DNA of 64,000 nucleotides from Candidatus Aminicenantes bacterium. GTDB lineage: Bacteria > Acidobacteriota > Aminicenantia > Aminicenantales > UBA4085. The stretch is from NCBI GenBank assembly GCA_026393855.1, contig JAPKZJ010000009.1, positions 1 through 64,000 on the forward strand, in the 5' to 3' direction. Position numbers and translations under genes: made by a program. The notes under the pieces were generated by a model, which saw only the letters and a list, made by a program, of their open reading frames with translations, was not told the origin of the DNA and ran no database searches. Shown in pieces: positions 45,098 through 53,917 of the stretch. The stretch's first letter is position 1; the number at the start of each line of letters is the position of its first letter.

Positions 45098-46749
45098 TCG
45101 GAAATCGAGCCGACAGCTTTTTACGCCTGATCCGGAGATCGCAGCGGGGGAAGCTCAAGATCTACCTCGGCTATTGCGCCGGCGTGGGTAAGACCTTCCA
45201 GATGCTGCAGGACGGCCACCGCCTGGCGGCCGAAGGAATCGACGTCGTCATCGGCTACGTCGAGCCCCACGGCCGGGCCGAGACGCAGGCCTTGACCGCC
45301 GGCCTGGAGGCCGTGCCCCGGCGCAAAACTCCCTATCGGGGCATTGATCTTGAGGAGATGGACCTGGACGCGGTTCTGGCCCGGCGGCCCGCCGTCGTCC
45401 TGGTGGACGAGCTGGCCCATACCAACGTCCCCGGAGGCCGCAACGAGAAGCGATTCCAGGACGTCGAGGAGATTCTGGCCGCCGGCATCCATGTCGTCTC
45501 CACCCTCAACATCCAGCATCTGGAAAGCCTCTATAACATGGTCGAGGGGGCGGTGGGGGTCAAAGTCCGGGAGCGGGTGCCCGATAAGATCGTCCTCGAC
45601 GCCGATCAGATCGTCAATGTCGACGTGACGACCGAGGATCTGCTCAAGCGGTTGGGCGAAGGCAAGATCTATCCGCGCGAGCGGATCTCCTCGGCCCTGG
45701 CCTCCTTCTTCCGGGCCGAAAACCTGGAGCAACTGCGTGAGCTGACCCTGCGCGAGCTGGCCTCCCAGATCGACGTCCGGCGCCGCGATCCCGGCCACGA
45801 GGAATCACGATCCGGATTGGATCAGGTCCTGGTCTGCCTGGGATCGAGGGGGCCGAACAGCGAGGCGCTGCTGCGATACGGCTCTCGCCTGGCCGGGCGT
45901 TTGAACCGCAATTGGTACGCGCTCTACGTCCAGACGCCCAACGAGAACCCCGAGCTGATCGACGCCCAGACCCAGCGGATCCTTTCCAATACTCTGGCCC
46001 TCGCCCGGCGCTTGGGGGCGACTGTATTTACGTACAAAGGGGAGAACGTCGTCGAGACCATCCTCCGCTTCGCCCGGGAATACCGGATCGGCCACATCGT
46101 CATCGGCCGGCCACGCCCGGTCTCCCGGATGAAACGGCTGATCGGCCGCCGCGACGTCGCCGAATGCCTGATCCGGCAAGCGCGGGGCTTGACGGTGGTC
46201 GTCGCCGACAACCGCGTCGAGGCGATCGGAACGGTCGGCGAGGGGGCGGCGCCCTTGGTGCGCGAAGCGATGGAAGACAGCCGCCCGGCTTCGAAGTCGG
46301 CCTTCGAGCAGGCGTCGATCCGGGCCGTGATCTGGCGGGAGCCGATGGCCAAGGAGGAAGCTTACCGCAAGCTCCTGCACCAGGCTCTGGCCGGAAGTCC
46401 CGGCATCGATGAGGCCAGAGTCTGGGACATCTTGCGTTCGCGGGAAGCCCAGGGGTCCACTTATTTGGCCGAGGACCTGGCTTTGCCGCACGCCAGGATC
46501 GAGGGATTGGACGAGCCGATTCTGGGCGTGGCTTCGGCCGCGAAAGGGATCCACGAACCCGAGACCGGCCGCGTCGTCAGGATCGTCTTCCTGCTTCTCT
46601 CTCCGGTCCAGCCAAGTGATTGCCATGTCCGGCTCCTGGCCGAACTGGGGTCGATGGCCCGCGACGACGCTTTCATGCAGGGGTTGGCGGCGGCGCCGAA
46701 CCCGCGCGAGATCGTCGATCGGGTTCGGGCCACCCTTCTAGGCGCCTAG
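45094..46749 (+). CDS. KdpD sensor domain - universal stress domain - PTS EIIA fusion protein (no histidine kinase)
   Basis: A 551-residue cytoplasmic protein. Residues about 18-230 are the KdpD N-terminal sensor domain with Walker A 'GYCAGVGKT' (26-34) and 'VDELAHTN' (104-111). Residues about 242-373 are the KdpD universal-stress-type domain ('LDQVLVCLGSRGPNSEALL', 'HIVIGRP'). Residues about 410-550 align with EIIA of the nitrogen/fructose PTS: 'GSTYLAEDLALPHARIE' carries the phospho-acceptor His466, and His511 matches the second active-site His. The four membrane helices and kinase domain of KdpD are absent. It is coupled to kdpC by ATGA overlap. It probably tunes Kdp expression or activity according to PTS phosphorylation. 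Confidence 0.9.
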   Translation: MIGNRADSFLRLIRRSQRGKLKIYLGYCAGVGKTFQMLQDGHRLAAEGIDVVIGYVEPHGRAETQALTAGLEAVPRRKTPYRGIDLEEMDLDAVLARRPAVVLVDELAHTNVPGGRNEKRFQDVEEILAAGIHVVSTLNIQHLESLYNMVEGAVGVKVRERVPDKIVLDADQIVNVDVTTEDLLKRLGEGKIYPRERISSALASFFRAENLEQLRELTLRELASQIDVRRRDPGHEESRSGLDQVLVCLGSRGPNSEALLRYGSRLAGRLNRNWYALYVQTPNENPELIDAQTQRILSNTLALARRLGATVFTYKGENVVETILRFAREYRIGHIVIGRPRPVSRMKRLIGRRDVAECLIRQARGLTVVVADNRVEAIGTVGEGAAPLVREAMEDSRPASKSAFEQASIRAVIWREPMAKEEAYRKLLHQALAGSPGIDEARVWDILRSREAQGSTYLAEDLALPHARIEGLDEPILGVASAAKGIHEPETGRVVRIVFLLLSPVQPSDCHVRLLAELGSMARDDAFMQGLAAAPNPREIVDRVRATLLGA

Positions 46750-48335
46750 CGCCGCGCTTCGGCCGGGGTCCGGATCTTCTCCAGGATCGTGATCTTGACG
46801 AAGTCCTTGGTCTCCTGAACGCGGATCTTGGGCGCCTTAAGAGTGAAGCCGCCGGTCCAGATCTGAGCGTCCACATAGACGTCCTTGCCCTCCTTGCCGG
46901 CGCTGGTCAGCTTGTACCCCTTGCCCCCGAATTTTCTTTCGGCGTCCACCCACTTGACATAGTAGAGTTGGTCCTGGACGATTGGGGTTTTGGCGCCGCT
47001 GAATAGAACGTCCTGGACCTTGACGGCTTCAATGCCGTCGGGAAAGATGTGGACCAGGCCGAGGTCGTAGACGGGGCCCGGCGCCAAGGGGTTGAGGTAC
47101 TCTCCCGCCGGCTTGAAGTCGACGATGAAGGCCCGCCCCTTGCGGCGCTGGACCCGACACCAGGCTTCGTCCCGCTTGGCGATCACGTCGCCGTGTTTCT
47201 TGCGCAGCTCGGCCAGCGGATAGCGATCCTTCAACCCTTCGCCGGCCGCGGCGAGGTCTTCGTCCGAAAGGCCGAGCCTGGTCAGCAGATCGCCGGCCAA
47301 GAGCTTCTGGCTCTGAAAGAAGCCAACCTGCCAACCCGGAAAGAGCCGCGACAGCAGAAGCGCCTGGAAGCTGCCGTACTGGTAGCATTTCGTCTTGGCT
47401 TCCATGGATTTGCCGCGTGCTTCGATCAGAGCCTTGATCTCCTTGTCGAAGTAGGCGCCGGCGTTCGCGAAGCCGGCGAACCATGGGTCGTCCGCCTTCC
47501 CGACGAGGGGTTTGTAGCCGCCCTCTTTCATCAGCTCCAGCGTCCGAGTGGTCGAATAGACGGCCGTGCCCTCTATCAAGTCGTCCTCGGATTCCTGGTT
47601 GGCCTCGAGCGCGGTCATGGAGGCGGCTCGTTTCAGCCGCCGGGCGGCCAGGAAGTCGGCAGCCCGGGCCCTGACCTCGGCCGGTTCCGGGGCGAGCCAA
47701 GCCTTCTCCAGGGCCAGCCCTTCGATCTCGGAGTAGACGGCATAGTCCGCGTCGGTGTTCGTCTGCAGGTTGCCGAAGCGGTAGCGGTAAACATTGTGTT
47801 GGAAGCAGTGGAAGAGCTCGTGGATATTGATCAGAATCTGATTCTCGCTGTCCCTGGGGTTAACGGCCGGGCTCTCTTCCGTTTTGCCGGTCGGCTCGGC
47901 GGCCGGGGGGAGCGCGCTCATGTGCAAGCGGACGGTGTTGACCATCCTTTCGCTGCCCATTATCAGGGGGCCCCCGCCCCCGAGAATCGGCGGCCTGAGG
48001 TCGAGCGGGATTTCTTGCCGGCGGTCCAGGTAAACCTTTTTGCCTTGCACTTCGAGCCCCGGGACGACCTCGAATCCCTGCATCGGGCTGGGATGGCCGA
48101 CCAGCAGGCGGACGCCGTTGGCGTATTCGAACAGAAAGGGGACGTCGCGGTAGCCTGTCCAGCCCGGCCAAACCCGGGCCGCGTATTGGTCGAGGATGTT
48201 CCAGGTCTCCTCCAACCGCTTGAGCTCGACCCTGAGGTATTCGGGCAGGTCCGGAGCGGGGGGAGCGGCTGAAGCGGCCAGGCCGGCCAGCCCGAGCAGA
48301 GCGGCAAGGACGATGATCAGGCGCGGGGGTCTCAT
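46746..48335 (-). CDS. Exported HExxH-containing protein, possible zinc metallopeptidase
   Basis: A 529-residue exported protein (signal peptide about 1-23). 'IHELFHCFQH' (171-180) contains a HExxH motif; a later 'DLIEGTAVYS' or 'YSEIEGLALEKA' could supply the third zinc ligand. The C-terminal ~150 residues are beta-rich. No named peptidase family was recognised. GGAGG precedes the ATG at 48335. It follows an exported DUF-type gene by 10 bases. Its stop codon shares CTAG (46746-46749) with the convergent KdpD-like gene. Confidence 0.68.
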   Translation of the reverse strand: MRPPRLIIVLAALLGLAGLAASAAPPAPDLPEYLRVELKRLEETWNILDQYAARVWPGWTGYRDVPFLFEYANGVRLLVGHPSPMQGFEVVPGLEVQGKKVYLDRRQEIPLDLRPPILGGGGPLIMGSERMVNTVRLHMSALPPAAEPTGKTEESPAVNPRDSENQILINIHELFHCFQHNVYRYRFGNLQTNTDADYAVYSEIEGLALEKAWLAPEPAEVRARAADFLAARRLKRAASMTALEANQESEDDLIEGTAVYSTTRTLELMKEGGYKPLVGKADDPWFAGFANAGAYFDKEIKALIEARGKSMEAKTKCYQYGSFQALLLSRLFPGWQVGFFQSQKLLAGDLLTRLGLSDEDLAAAGEGLKDRYPLAELRKKHGDVIAKRDEAWCRVQRRKGRAFIVDFKPAGEYLNPLAPGPVYDLGLVHIFPDGIEAVKVQDVLFSGAKTPIVQDQLYYVKWVDAERKFGGKGYKLTSAGKEGKDVYVDAQIWTGGFTLKAPKIRVQETKDFVKITILEKIRTPAEARR

Positions 48336-48345
48336 GGCCTCCTCC

Positions 48346-49086
48346 TCATTGCCCCAGCCACTCGTCGCGGTTTGCCGCCTTGACAAAAGCCGGCGGGACA
48401 TCGTAGATCCCGGCCGGCGGCGCGGCCGTTTCGATCTTGGTCATTACGTTCTCCCAAACCGTCCGCCCGGCGATGGGCGGTTCCTGGGTGACGATGGAAC
48501 GGATCGGTAGGCGGTCGCGGAGCGCGGAGGTTTTCCCGTAGACGCGGGCCAGGGTTCCGTCGAGCCCGGGCGCGATGAGTCTCTGGAAATATTTGCGGGC
48601 GTCGATCGGGACGTCCTTGGCCAACCAGATCTCCCGCGTCTCTTCGGCGTACTCGGCGACTCCGGTCAGGAGGGCTTTGACGCAGGTCCGGCCGTCGATG
48701 ACCTTGTCCTCGCCCGTCATTTTCCCCGTCCAGATATACGAGGGCGCATAGCTCCAGCCGAGCTCTTGGACGCGGAGGGGGCCCTTGTCTTCGGCTTCCG
48801 GAACGACCGGGGCGCCGAGCATTTCCTCCAGGTATTTCATCGTCCGGACGTTGAGCACCCAGCGCTTGCCCAAGTCGTAGCGGTCGATCGTCGTGACAGC
48901 GCCGGCTCGGGCATAAACTTTGTCCGCGCCGATCCAGATTTCGCTCGTCTGGGGCGGGTAGGTCCGGCCCATATAGCTGCGGCGCGATTCCGCCAGGATA
49001 TGGTCGTCGGCCGAAGCCGGAACGGCCAGGGCGGCTGTCCCGAGCCCTAAAAGAACCGCCGCGGCGATTATTTTCTTTATACCCAT
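48346..49086 (-). CDS. Exported protein of unknown function upstream of the HExxH gene
   Basis: A 246-residue protein with a signal peptide (about 1-26). The mature part is predominantly beta ('SEIWIGADKVYARAGAVTTIDRYDLGKRWVLNVRTMKYLEEM', given here only as a composition clue for residues about 47-88), the repeating pattern of LolA/DUF4412-like folds that bind lipids or denatured substrates. It is first in an operon with the HExxH protein. Function is not known. Confidence 0.7.
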   Translation of the reverse strand: MGIKKIIAAAVLLGLGTAALAVPASADDHILAESRRSYMGRTYPPQTSEIWIGADKVYARAGAVTTIDRYDLGKRWVLNVRTMKYLEEMLGAPVVPEAEDKGPLRVQELGWSYAPSYIWTGKMTGEDKVIDGRTCVKALLTGVAEYAEETREIWLAKDVPIDARKYFQRLIAPGLDGTLARVYGKTSALRDRLPIRSIVTQEPPIAGRTVWENVMTKIETAAPPAGIYDVPPAFVKAANRDEWLGQ

Positions 49087-49171
49087 CCTCCAAATCCGGA
49101 AATCCTATTGTCAAACGTCGGCGGCCGGACGAATCGAAACGCGGCCGCCCGGCGGAGCGGCGGGAGTGGAT

Positions 49172-50047
49172 CTATTTTCCATTTAAAAAATTCAGGACGG
49201 CCGTATTAAAGGCTTCGGGCTGCTCCAACGGAATGAGATGACCGGATTTGAGAATGATCTCCCGCCGCGCGTCGGGAATGCCGAATTCGATGACCCCGGC
49301 GTGCGCGTGAACATCCGGGATGTCGTATTCGCCGACCAGCACCAAGGCCGGGACCTTGATCTCCGAAAGAAACTTGGCGGCGGGTCTATCGGCCGGTTTG
49401 TAGAACTCGCCCTTGGGCTGATGGATGTTGGCCTCCATCAATTTCACGAATATTTCCTTGGCCTTGGTGTTTTCGGCATAGATTTCGTAGGGATCCTCCC
49501 GGCCGAAATACCGGATCATCTTGTGCGGATCGGACAGCTCCGCTCGCGATTTCATATGGCCCCCGCGAGTCATCATGTGAGAGGAATATTTGTAGCCGTA
49601 AACGACGGCTCCGACCAGGACCAAGGCCGATACTTTTTCGGGGTGCTTCAAGGTGAAATCCAGGGCCAGCGCACCGCCGGAGGACATGCCGAATAGGGTC
49701 GCCCGATCGATCTTTAATTGAGTGAATAGCCGATTGAGGTCCTCGATGTCCGAGTAGGGAGCTTGCGGGTCGGACGATTTGCCGTAGGCGCGGCGATCGT
49801 ACCTGACGACTCTGTAATTCTTGGCCAGGACGGGGAATTGCGCGTCCCAGACTTCCCGGTCGACCATCCCGTCATGCAATAGAACGATGTTTTGGCCTTC
49901 ACCGGCTTGCTCATAAAACAGCCGCCCGCCCTCGACGTTGACGTACCCGGAAGCGACTTCAAGGGCCGAGGCTTCATCCCAGGGCCGTGAAAATGACTGG
50001 GCGGCCATCAAAGCCAGAACGCATAAAGCGACCGTGAGTCTTCTCAT
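49172..50047 (-). CDS. Exported alpha/beta hydrolase
   Basis: A 291-residue hydrolase with a signal peptide (about 1-20). The nucleophile Ser122 is in 'GMSSGG', the oxyanion region in 'LLHDG' (56-60), the acid in 'GEYDIPD' and the catalytic His in 'KSGHLIPLE' near the C-terminus. The cap domain (about 150-215) is helical. An esterase or lactonase role is possible; substrate unknown. The start at 50047 is preceded by GGAG nine bases away. The 227-base gap upstream (50048-50274) shows no gene or clear element. Confidence 0.87.
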   Translation of the reverse strand: MRRLTVALCVLALMAAQSFSRPWDEASALEVASGYVNVEGGRLFYEQAGEGQNIVLLHDGMVDREVWDAQFPVLAKNYRVVRYDRRAYGKSSDPQAPYSDIEDLNRLFTQLKIDRATLFGMSSGGALALDFTLKHPEKVSALVLVGAVVYGYKYSSHMMTRGGHMKSRAELSDPHKMIRYFGREDPYEIYAENTKAKEIFVKLMEANIHQPKGEFYKPADRPAAKFLSEIKVPALVLVGEYDIPDVHAHAGVIEFGIPDARREIILKSGHLIPLEQPEAFNTAVLNFLNGK

Positions 50048-50274
50048 TTGTGTTTTCTCCAAGCTGGTTTCGCAGTGAATTCCCCGGGCCGGGCGCTTCG
50101 ATAGTCCGTTGCCTCCGCCCGCCCGATATGTGTTCATCCGCTCCTCCAGTTATAACGTCCTCACCAGGGCGAAAGCTTACAATGGCCCGTTCGAATCGGC
50201 TGCCGGCAAAGGAGAAGGTGCCCACTGAAATCAGCCGAAGCCGTCTGCGGTCCCCGGCCGATTCCCCGTTTCCG

Positions 50275-51618
50275 TCAGGCGGACAAGCGCTCCGCCGCCC
50301 GCTTCTTGCCCCGGAAATAGAAATAGAACGGCAAGCCGAGGAGGCAGGCCCCGCACGCGGCCAAGGCCTGGACGGGCTTCTCCAGCAGGGTGGCGCCGAC
50401 GAAGAAGAGCGACATCAGGATGAACAGGATCGGGGTCAGCGGGTAGCCTAGGGTCCGGTAGGGCCGGTCGGCCGTGGGCCGCGTCCGGCGCAGCTTCATG
50501 ATCCCGATGCCCGTCAGCAGCATGAAGATGCCGTCCATAAAAACGAGGTAGGTGATGATGTTGGCGAACGTGCCCCAGACGAGCAGGAGCACGACCGCCC
50601 AAGCCGACTGCAGGACGATGGCGTTGGCCGGGGTCTTGAAGCGCGGATGGACCCGGGCGAAAGCGGGAAAGAACAGCCCGTCGTCGGCCAGGGCGTAGAA
50701 GATCCGCGGCACGGAGTAGGTGTTGATGCCGACCGTGCCCAGGGCGGAGAGAGAGATCATGATCGCAATCAGGATCGCCCCGAAGGGGAGCACGGTCTGC
50801 AGGGCATCGGCGGCCACACCCGAGGAGCCGGCAATGCGGCCCACGGGCAGAAGGAACAGATAGCCCAGGTTGGCCAGCCAGTAGACAAGCCCCACCACGA
50901 TGGCCCCTAAAATCATGGCCCGCGGCACGGTACGGCGCGGGTTGCGCGCCTCACCCGCCAGGTAGGAGGCGTGCTGCCAGCCGCCGACGGAGAAGTAGAC
51001 GCCGACGAAGGCTAGGCCGAAGGCGCCCGCCCAGCCGATGCCGGGGTCGGTCGTGGAGACGGAATGGAAATTGAGGCGGATTCCCGTCCGGGCCGGCGAT
51101 CCCATAAACAGCCCGACCCCGATAATCAGGGCCAGCCCGCCCAGCTTGAGCCCGCTGAAGATCTTGGCCGCCAGGTCGGAGAACTTCGTCCCGACCACGT
51201 TGACCGCGGCCATGACCGCGATCGCGGCGGCGCCCAGGACAAGCGTCCCTGTCGGGGAGAGGCGCACGATGAAAGCCGTGTATTTGGCGAAGGTCAGGCT
51301 CAAGGCGGCGATGCCCGAGCCGTTGATGACGACGAACGTGACCCAGGCGTAAAGGAAGGCGACGAGCGGTCCGAAGATCTCCTTGAGGTAGGCATACTGG
51401 CCGCCGGCCTTGGGCAGCATGGCCCCCAGCTCGGCGAAGGTCAGCGAGCCGGTCAGGGCGTGGAGGAGCCCCAGCCCCCAGACGAGGAGGATGAGAAGCG
51501 GCGAGGAGAGATAGCCGGCCACGAGCGATGGGCTCAAGAAGATGCCGGAGCCGATGCAGGCCCCGATGGCGACCATGGTCAATCCATACAGGGAGAGATT
51601 GCCTTCCAATTTGCTCAT
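50275..51618 (-). CDS. APC-superfamily amino acid permease
   Basis: A 447-residue transporter with twelve predicted helices. The first helix has the APC substrate-binding signature 'GACIGSGIF'; 'KAGGQYAYLKEIFGPLVAFLYAW' follows in helices 2-3. It resembles the LAT/amino-acid exchanger branch. Its ATG overlaps the TGA of the upstream beta-propeller gene, so the pair is co-translated. Direction and substrate cannot be read from sequence. Confidence 0.92.
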   Translation of the reverse strand: MSKLEGNLSLYGLTMVAIGACIGSGIFLSPSLVAGYLSSPLLILLVWGLGLLHALTGSLTFAELGAMLPKAGGQYAYLKEIFGPLVAFLYAWVTFVVINGSGIAALSLTFAKYTAFIVRLSPTGTLVLGAAAIAVMAAVNVVGTKFSDLAAKIFSGLKLGGLALIIGVGLFMGSPARTGIRLNFHSVSTTDPGIGWAGAFGLAFVGVYFSVGGWQHASYLAGEARNPRRTVPRAMILGAIVVGLVYWLANLGYLFLLPVGRIAGSSGVAADALQTVLPFGAILIAIMISLSALGTVGINTYSVPRIFYALADDGLFFPAFARVHPRFKTPANAIVLQSAWAVVLLLVWGTFANIITYLVFMDGIFMLLTGIGIMKLRRTRPTADRPYRTLGYPLTPILFILMSLFFVGATLLEKPVQALAACGACLLGLPFYFYFRGKKRAAERLSA

Positions 51619-52709
51619 GGCTGGACCTCGTAGATGCGGAGGATCTTATGCGGGTTGGGATTCGGCCCCGCGGGTTCGATCTCGACCAGGACGAGGAGCC
51701 GACCGCTGCGGGCGACCGAGTGGACGTGCGCCTCGGCTTGGACCTCGGCCACGACCTCGAATCCCGACGGCGTCTCCTTATAAACGACGAACTTCTGGTC
51801 GCCCGGCTCGGGCCCGCCCACGCCAAGCACGACGAAGGGAGGCCAGGCCCGGACGCCCAGAGAGTAGAGCCTGGGCTCGTCCCAATCGAAACGGGACCGA
51901 AGCCGCGGCCGCGACAAATCGCCGGCCGCGAGCACCCAGAGGCCGCCCCAGTAGGCGGCGGCGTAAATCGAGCCCTCCCGGACGTCCAGATCGACGATGT
52001 TCCCCGGATAGGGCGAAAGCCAACGGGCCAGCGGGGCGATCCGGAACGGGCGACTCAAGTCGACGATGTCGAGCCGGGTCGGCGCCCCGTCGTTAGCGGG
52101 CGTGCGGGCGAGCAGGACGACTCCGTCATCCGTCACTGCGAAACCGGGGTCGACCAGATTGGCGGGGTAGAGGCCCGCGGGCTTGGGAGGATTGCGGGTC
52201 AGGTCGTAGACGTACGCTCCGCCGGGATAGTAGTTGTAGCTTCCGGCCTGGACGAAAAGCAGGCTCCCCCGGACCTCCATTTGCTCGACCGCGGGGGAGG
52301 AGTCGAAGCGGGCGAGGATTCGGGGCCGGCCGGAGGCGTCGATCTCTAGGACGGCGATCTGAGCCCGGTCGGGGAGGGCGACGTAGACGCGGGATCCTTT
52401 GGCCGCGACGGCGCCCGCTTGGCCGCCGAGCTCGAACGACGAGAGCCGGAACAGCAGCCGGGGCGCTCCCGGATCGGCGAGGTCGTAGGCCGCGAGCCCC
52501 GGATATCCGTTGGGGACGTACATCCGGGTCCCCTCGAAAGCCGTCTGGGCTTCCGACCCCCAGGCCCAGGCCGGCTCGCGGATCGTCGCCAGCGGGGTCC
52601 AGGCGAATCCGGCGGCGCGGCCGGGCTGGGGAGGGACCGGCGCGGCCGCGGCGAGCGCCAGGGCGGCGGCCAGGATGGCGGCGGGTCCGCGAAGGGGCGC
52701 TGTGTTCAT
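51615..52709 (-). CDS. Exported beta-propeller protein with LVIVD-like repeats
   Basis: A 364-residue exported protein (signal peptide about 1-22). Repeating units such as 'YPGLAAYDLADPGAPRLL', 'GAYVYDLTRNPPKPAGLY', 'RLDIVDLSRPFRIAPL' and 'GLWVLAAGDLSRPRL' are typical of LVIVD-type propellers. Probably periplasmic or surface-exposed. It is translationally coupled to an amino acid permease, which is unusual; it may bind the same ligand. No enzymatic motif seen. Confidence 0.75.
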   Translation of the reverse strand: MNTAPLRGPAAILAAALALAAAAPVPPQPGRAAGFAWTPLATIREPAWAWGSEAQTAFEGTRMYVPNGYPGLAAYDLADPGAPRLLFRLSSFELGGQAGAVAAKGSRVYVALPDRAQIAVLEIDASGRPRILARFDSSPAVEQMEVRGSLLFVQAGSYNYYPGGAYVYDLTRNPPKPAGLYPANLVDPGFAVTDDGVVLLARTPANDGAPTRLDIVDLSRPFRIAPLARWLSPYPGNIVDLDVREGSIYAAAYWGGLWVLAAGDLSRPRLRSRFDWDEPRLYSLGVRAWPPFVVLGVGGPEPGDQKFVVYKETPSGFEVVAEVQAEAHVHSVARSGRLLVLVEIEPAGPNPNPHKILRIYEVQP

Positions 52710-52821
52710 CGGAATGGCTTGGCGTCCGGTTCAGTCTATCACAGACAAGCGGCGTTCCGCAGGAGCCGGCGCCGGGTCTTTCCCTGGCGAAGTTCCTCCT
52801 ATTCCTATCAACAAATGGTGG

Positions 52822-52827
52822 TATAAT
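52822..52827 (+). promoter_or_regulatory. -10 element of the bacterioferritin promoter
   Basis: A consensus TATAAT in an AT-rich patch (52800-52830), 33 bases before the bfr ATG. No convincing -35 at 16-18 bases upstream and no recognised Fur box, so regulation may need an activator. Confidence 0.45.
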
Positions 52828-52860
52828 AAAAGGGTCATCCCAAAGCCAAGGAGAAACCGC

Positions 52861-53325
52861 ATGAAGGGAAACGCCCAACTCATCGCTACGCTGAACGCCC
52901 TGTTGGCCGACGAGCTGACCGCCGTCAGTCAGTACATGGTCCACTCCGAGATGTGCGCCAACTGGGGCTACCAAAAGCTCCATAAGCATTTCGAGAAGCG
53001 GGCCGTCGACGAAATGAAGCACGCCGAATCGCTGATCGGCCGCATCCTGTTCCTGGATGGGATGCCCGTCGTCTCCAAGCTCAACCCGATCCACATCGGG
53101 GCCGAGATCCCCAAGATGCTCCTTTCCGACCACGAGGCCGAGATGGGCGCCATCAAGAGCTACAACAAGGGGATCGAGCTGGCCGGCAAGGTCGCCGACT
53201 TTGCCACCCGCGAGCTGCTGGAGAGGATCCTCAAGGACGAGGATGCCCACATCGACGGCATCGAGGAGCTGCAGGACCAGATCGGCCACATGACCCTGCC
53301 GATCTTCCTGACTACCCAGGTCTGA
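52861..53325 (+). CDS. bfr: Bacterioferritin
   Basis: A 154-residue four-helix iron-storage protein. All ferroxidase ligands sit at the same positions as in E. coli Bfr: Glu18, Glu51, His54, Glu94, Glu127 and His130; Tyr25 is also present. Met52, the axial heme ligand, is conserved, so it should form heme-containing 24-mers. AAGGAG precedes the ATG. No bacterioferritin-associated ferredoxin is adjacent. Its stop is 1 base from that of the convergent YbjQ-type gene. Confidence 0.96.
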   Translation: MKGNAQLIATLNALLADELTAVSQYMVHSEMCANWGYQKLHKHFEKRAVDEMKHAESLIGRILFLDGMPVVSKLNPIHIGAEIPKMLLSDHEAEMGAIKSYNKGIELAGKVADFATRELLERILKDEDAHIDGIEELQDQIGHMTLPIFLTTQV

Positions 53326-53326
53326 C

Positions 53327-53782
53327 TTAACCGACCGGCTCGACGACGACGGCCGTGCCGTAGCAGAGCACCTCGCTGACGCCCTGCATGACTTCGGTGG
53401 CGTCGTAGCGGATGCCGATCACGGCGTTGGCCCCCCGCTCTTGGGCGTGGGCGACCATCATCTCGAAAGCCTCCTCGCGGGTCTGTTCGCAGAGGTCGGT
53501 GAAGAGGGTGATGTTGCCGCCGACGATCGTCTGCAGCGAGGCCCCGATGGTGCCGAAGAGCGAGCGCGAGCGGACGGTGATGCCGCGCACGATCCCCAGC
53601 GACCTGACGATCTTGAAGCCGTCGATGGTGAAGGCGGTCGTGGTCAGGGCCTGGATGGCGGCCGGCCGGCGTGCGGCGGCCTTCTCCTCGGCCGACAGCT
53701 TGTCGTAGCACTCGTTGCAGACGCCGGGAGCCTGGAAATAATAGATCGACGGAAAGTCTTTGCCGCAGCGCAGGCATTTCAT
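53327..53782 (-). CDS. YbjQ-type (DUF74, heavy-metal-binding) protein with N-terminal zinc ribbon
   Basis: A 151-residue cytoplasmic protein. Residues 1-27 carry two CxxC pairs (Cys3/Cys6 and Cys22/Cys25), a zinc-ribbon not found in the ~100-residue E. coli YbjQ. Residues about 48-150 match the YbjQ family ('[12 protein letters not shown]', '[20 protein letters not shown]', '[10 protein letters not shown]'), which assembles as a pentamer; its role is uncertain. Confidence 0.85.
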   Translation of the reverse strand: MKCLRCGKDFPSIYYFQAPGVCNECYDKLSAEEKAAARRPAAIQALTTTAFTIDGFKIVRSLGIVRGITVRSRSLFGTIGASLQTIVGGNITLFTDLCEQTREEAFEMMVAHAQERGANAVIGIRYDATEVMQGVSEVLCYGTAVVVEPVG

Positions 53783-53824
53783 TATTCTCTCCTTCCTTGC
53801 AAAATGGGGTATAAGCCCGAATCA

Positions 53825-53850
53825 TCCTCATTTTCATCTGAAAATGAGGA
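53825..53850. terminator. Perfect 10-bp hairpin between YdeI-like and YbjQ-type genes
   Basis: TCCTCATTTT / AAAATGAGGA around a 6-nt loop. It lies downstream of the YdeI-like gene and upstream of the YbjQ-type gene on the same (minus) strand. No U-tract follows, so it could be an operator or mRNA stabiliser instead. Confidence 0.4.
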
Positions 53851-53885
53851 CAGGATACGTACATCCCTATTTATCAGGACGAATG

Positions 53886-53917
53886 AATTGGGGACTTGCG
53901 TATACTGTACCCCGATT
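53886..53917. repeat. REP-like palindrome overlapping the end of the YdeI-like gene
   Basis: Arms AATTGGGGAC and GTACCCCGATT (one extra base, one mismatch) flank CTTGCGTATACT. The 'GGGGAC...GTATACTGT' core resembles short palindromes linked to REP transposases. Its right end overlaps the stop codon of the YdeI-like gene. Confidence 0.4.

Noticed and set aside
50175-50205. TTCGAAT with partial flanking stem, resembling a tRNA T-arm
   Set aside because: No acceptor, D or anticodon arms can be formed around it, and the T-stem is incomplete.
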